The notes under the pieces: generated by a model
Databases searched by the model: none
What the model was told of the DNA's origin: nothing
The model's input: only the letters and a program-made list of their open reading frames with translations
Translations under genes and position numbers: made by a program
Part shown: positions 5,443 through 5,698 of the stretch, piece after piece
Layout: each line of letters begins with the position of its first letter
Position numbering within the stretch: the first letter of the stretch is position 1
Origin: Ruminococcaceae bacterium UBA6855
GTDB taxonomy: Bacteria; Bacillota; Clostridia; Oscillospirales; Acutalibacteraceae
Length of the DNA stretch: 5,698 nucleotides
Reading direction: 5' to 3'
NCBI GenBank assembly: GCA_002451755.1
Contig: DKDF01000031.1
Span: 16,025-21,722, forward strand

Positions 5443-5698
5443 GTGGACACAATTGTCAGCAAACAGTTGAAGATCAAAGCTTGTAAGGTAAGAATGGGCG
5501 CGATTGAGGGCGTTTACAACGCAAAGTCCGGTCATCCGGGCGGCTCGCTTTCAATAGCCGATATCCTCACTTACCTCTATTTCCATCGGCTCAACATTGA
5601 CCCCAAGAATCCGCAGTGGGAAGACAGGGACAGGCTCGTTATGTCAAAAGGTCATGCCGCGCCTGCTTATTATTCCGTGCTCGCTCACAGAGGATATT
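5443..5698 (+). CDS. Transketolase N-terminal subunit, 3' truncated by the window edge
   Basis: The frame is open from the GTG at 5443 to the window end, giving 85 complete codons. The translation contains NAKSGHPGGSLSIADILTYLY (26-46), then NIDPKNPQ (51-58), DRDRLVMSKGHAAPAYYSVLA (61-81) and HRGY. These are the thiamine diphosphate-binding N-terminal region of transketolase; the SGHPGG and SKGHAAPA histidines contact the cofactor or substrate. GGS after SGHPG, and SKGHAAPALY-like rather than SAGHGSMLLY-like sequence, is characteristic of the short N-terminal subunit (about 270-280 residues) that pairs with a separate C-terminal subunit. The C-terminal gene should follow downstream, outside the window. 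The enzyme transfers two-carbon ketol units in the non-oxidative pentose phosphate pathway. The GTG start is set by an AGGAGGTG site 6 bases upstream and lies 26 bases after the HAD gene, with no visible terminator between. Confidence 0.93.
   Translation, partial: MDTIVSKQLKIKACKVRMGAIEGVYNAKSGHPGGSLSIADILTYLYFHRLNIDPKNPQWEDRDRLVMSKGHAAPAYYSVLAHRGY

Noticed and set aside
4859..5452. A 197-residue antisense reading frame opposite the HAD gene.
   Set aside because: It lies over a clear HAD coding region and has no recognisable motifs; it also runs across the strong transketolase ribosome binding site.

Overview
The window is a tightly packed, single-strand (+) run of eight protein-coding genes from a low-to-mid GC Gram-positive bacterium, most likely a member of the Clostridia close to Oscillospirales/Ruminococcaceae. 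Three things point there: the SepF plus DivIVA division pair, strong AGGAGG-type ribosome binding sites, and a short 'split' transketolase N-terminal subunit. The lineage is inferred from gene content and protein style, not from a database search.

Layout: (1) 1-650, the 3' part of an HlyD-like/membrane-fusion-type protein whose start lies outside the window; (2) 628-1353, yggS/ylmE, a PLP-binding homeostasis protein; (3) 1383-1874, sepF, an FtsZ-membrane tether; (4) 1905-3125, a long DivIVA-domain protein with a regular 11-residue coiled coil and a very acidic tail; (5) 3140-3658, lspA, lipoprotein signal peptidase; (6) 3651-4586, an RluD-family rRNA pseudouridine synthase; (7) about 4592-5416, a Cof-type HAD hydrolase; (8) 5443 to the window end, the start of a transketolase N-terminal subunit.

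Gaps between genes are at most about 30 bases and several junctions overlap (23, 8 and possibly 4 bases). I see no convincing terminator or internal promoter, so the set looks like one transcription unit or a few read-through units. No stretch of 300 bases lacks a gene. I found no RNA genes, mobile elements, CRISPR arrays or long DNA repeats.

The first five genes form an envelope and cell-division block, a trimmed version of the ylmDEFGH-divIVA-ileS-lspA-rluD region of Firmicutes in which ylmG, ylmH and ileS are absent. The last two genes move into sugar-phosphate and small-molecule metabolism. I do not see a clearly new biological system. The most distinctive element is the DivIVA-like protein: a nine-fold hendecad pattern, a changed membrane-insertion loop, an acidic tail of roughly 170 residues and a short basic-aromatic C-terminus.
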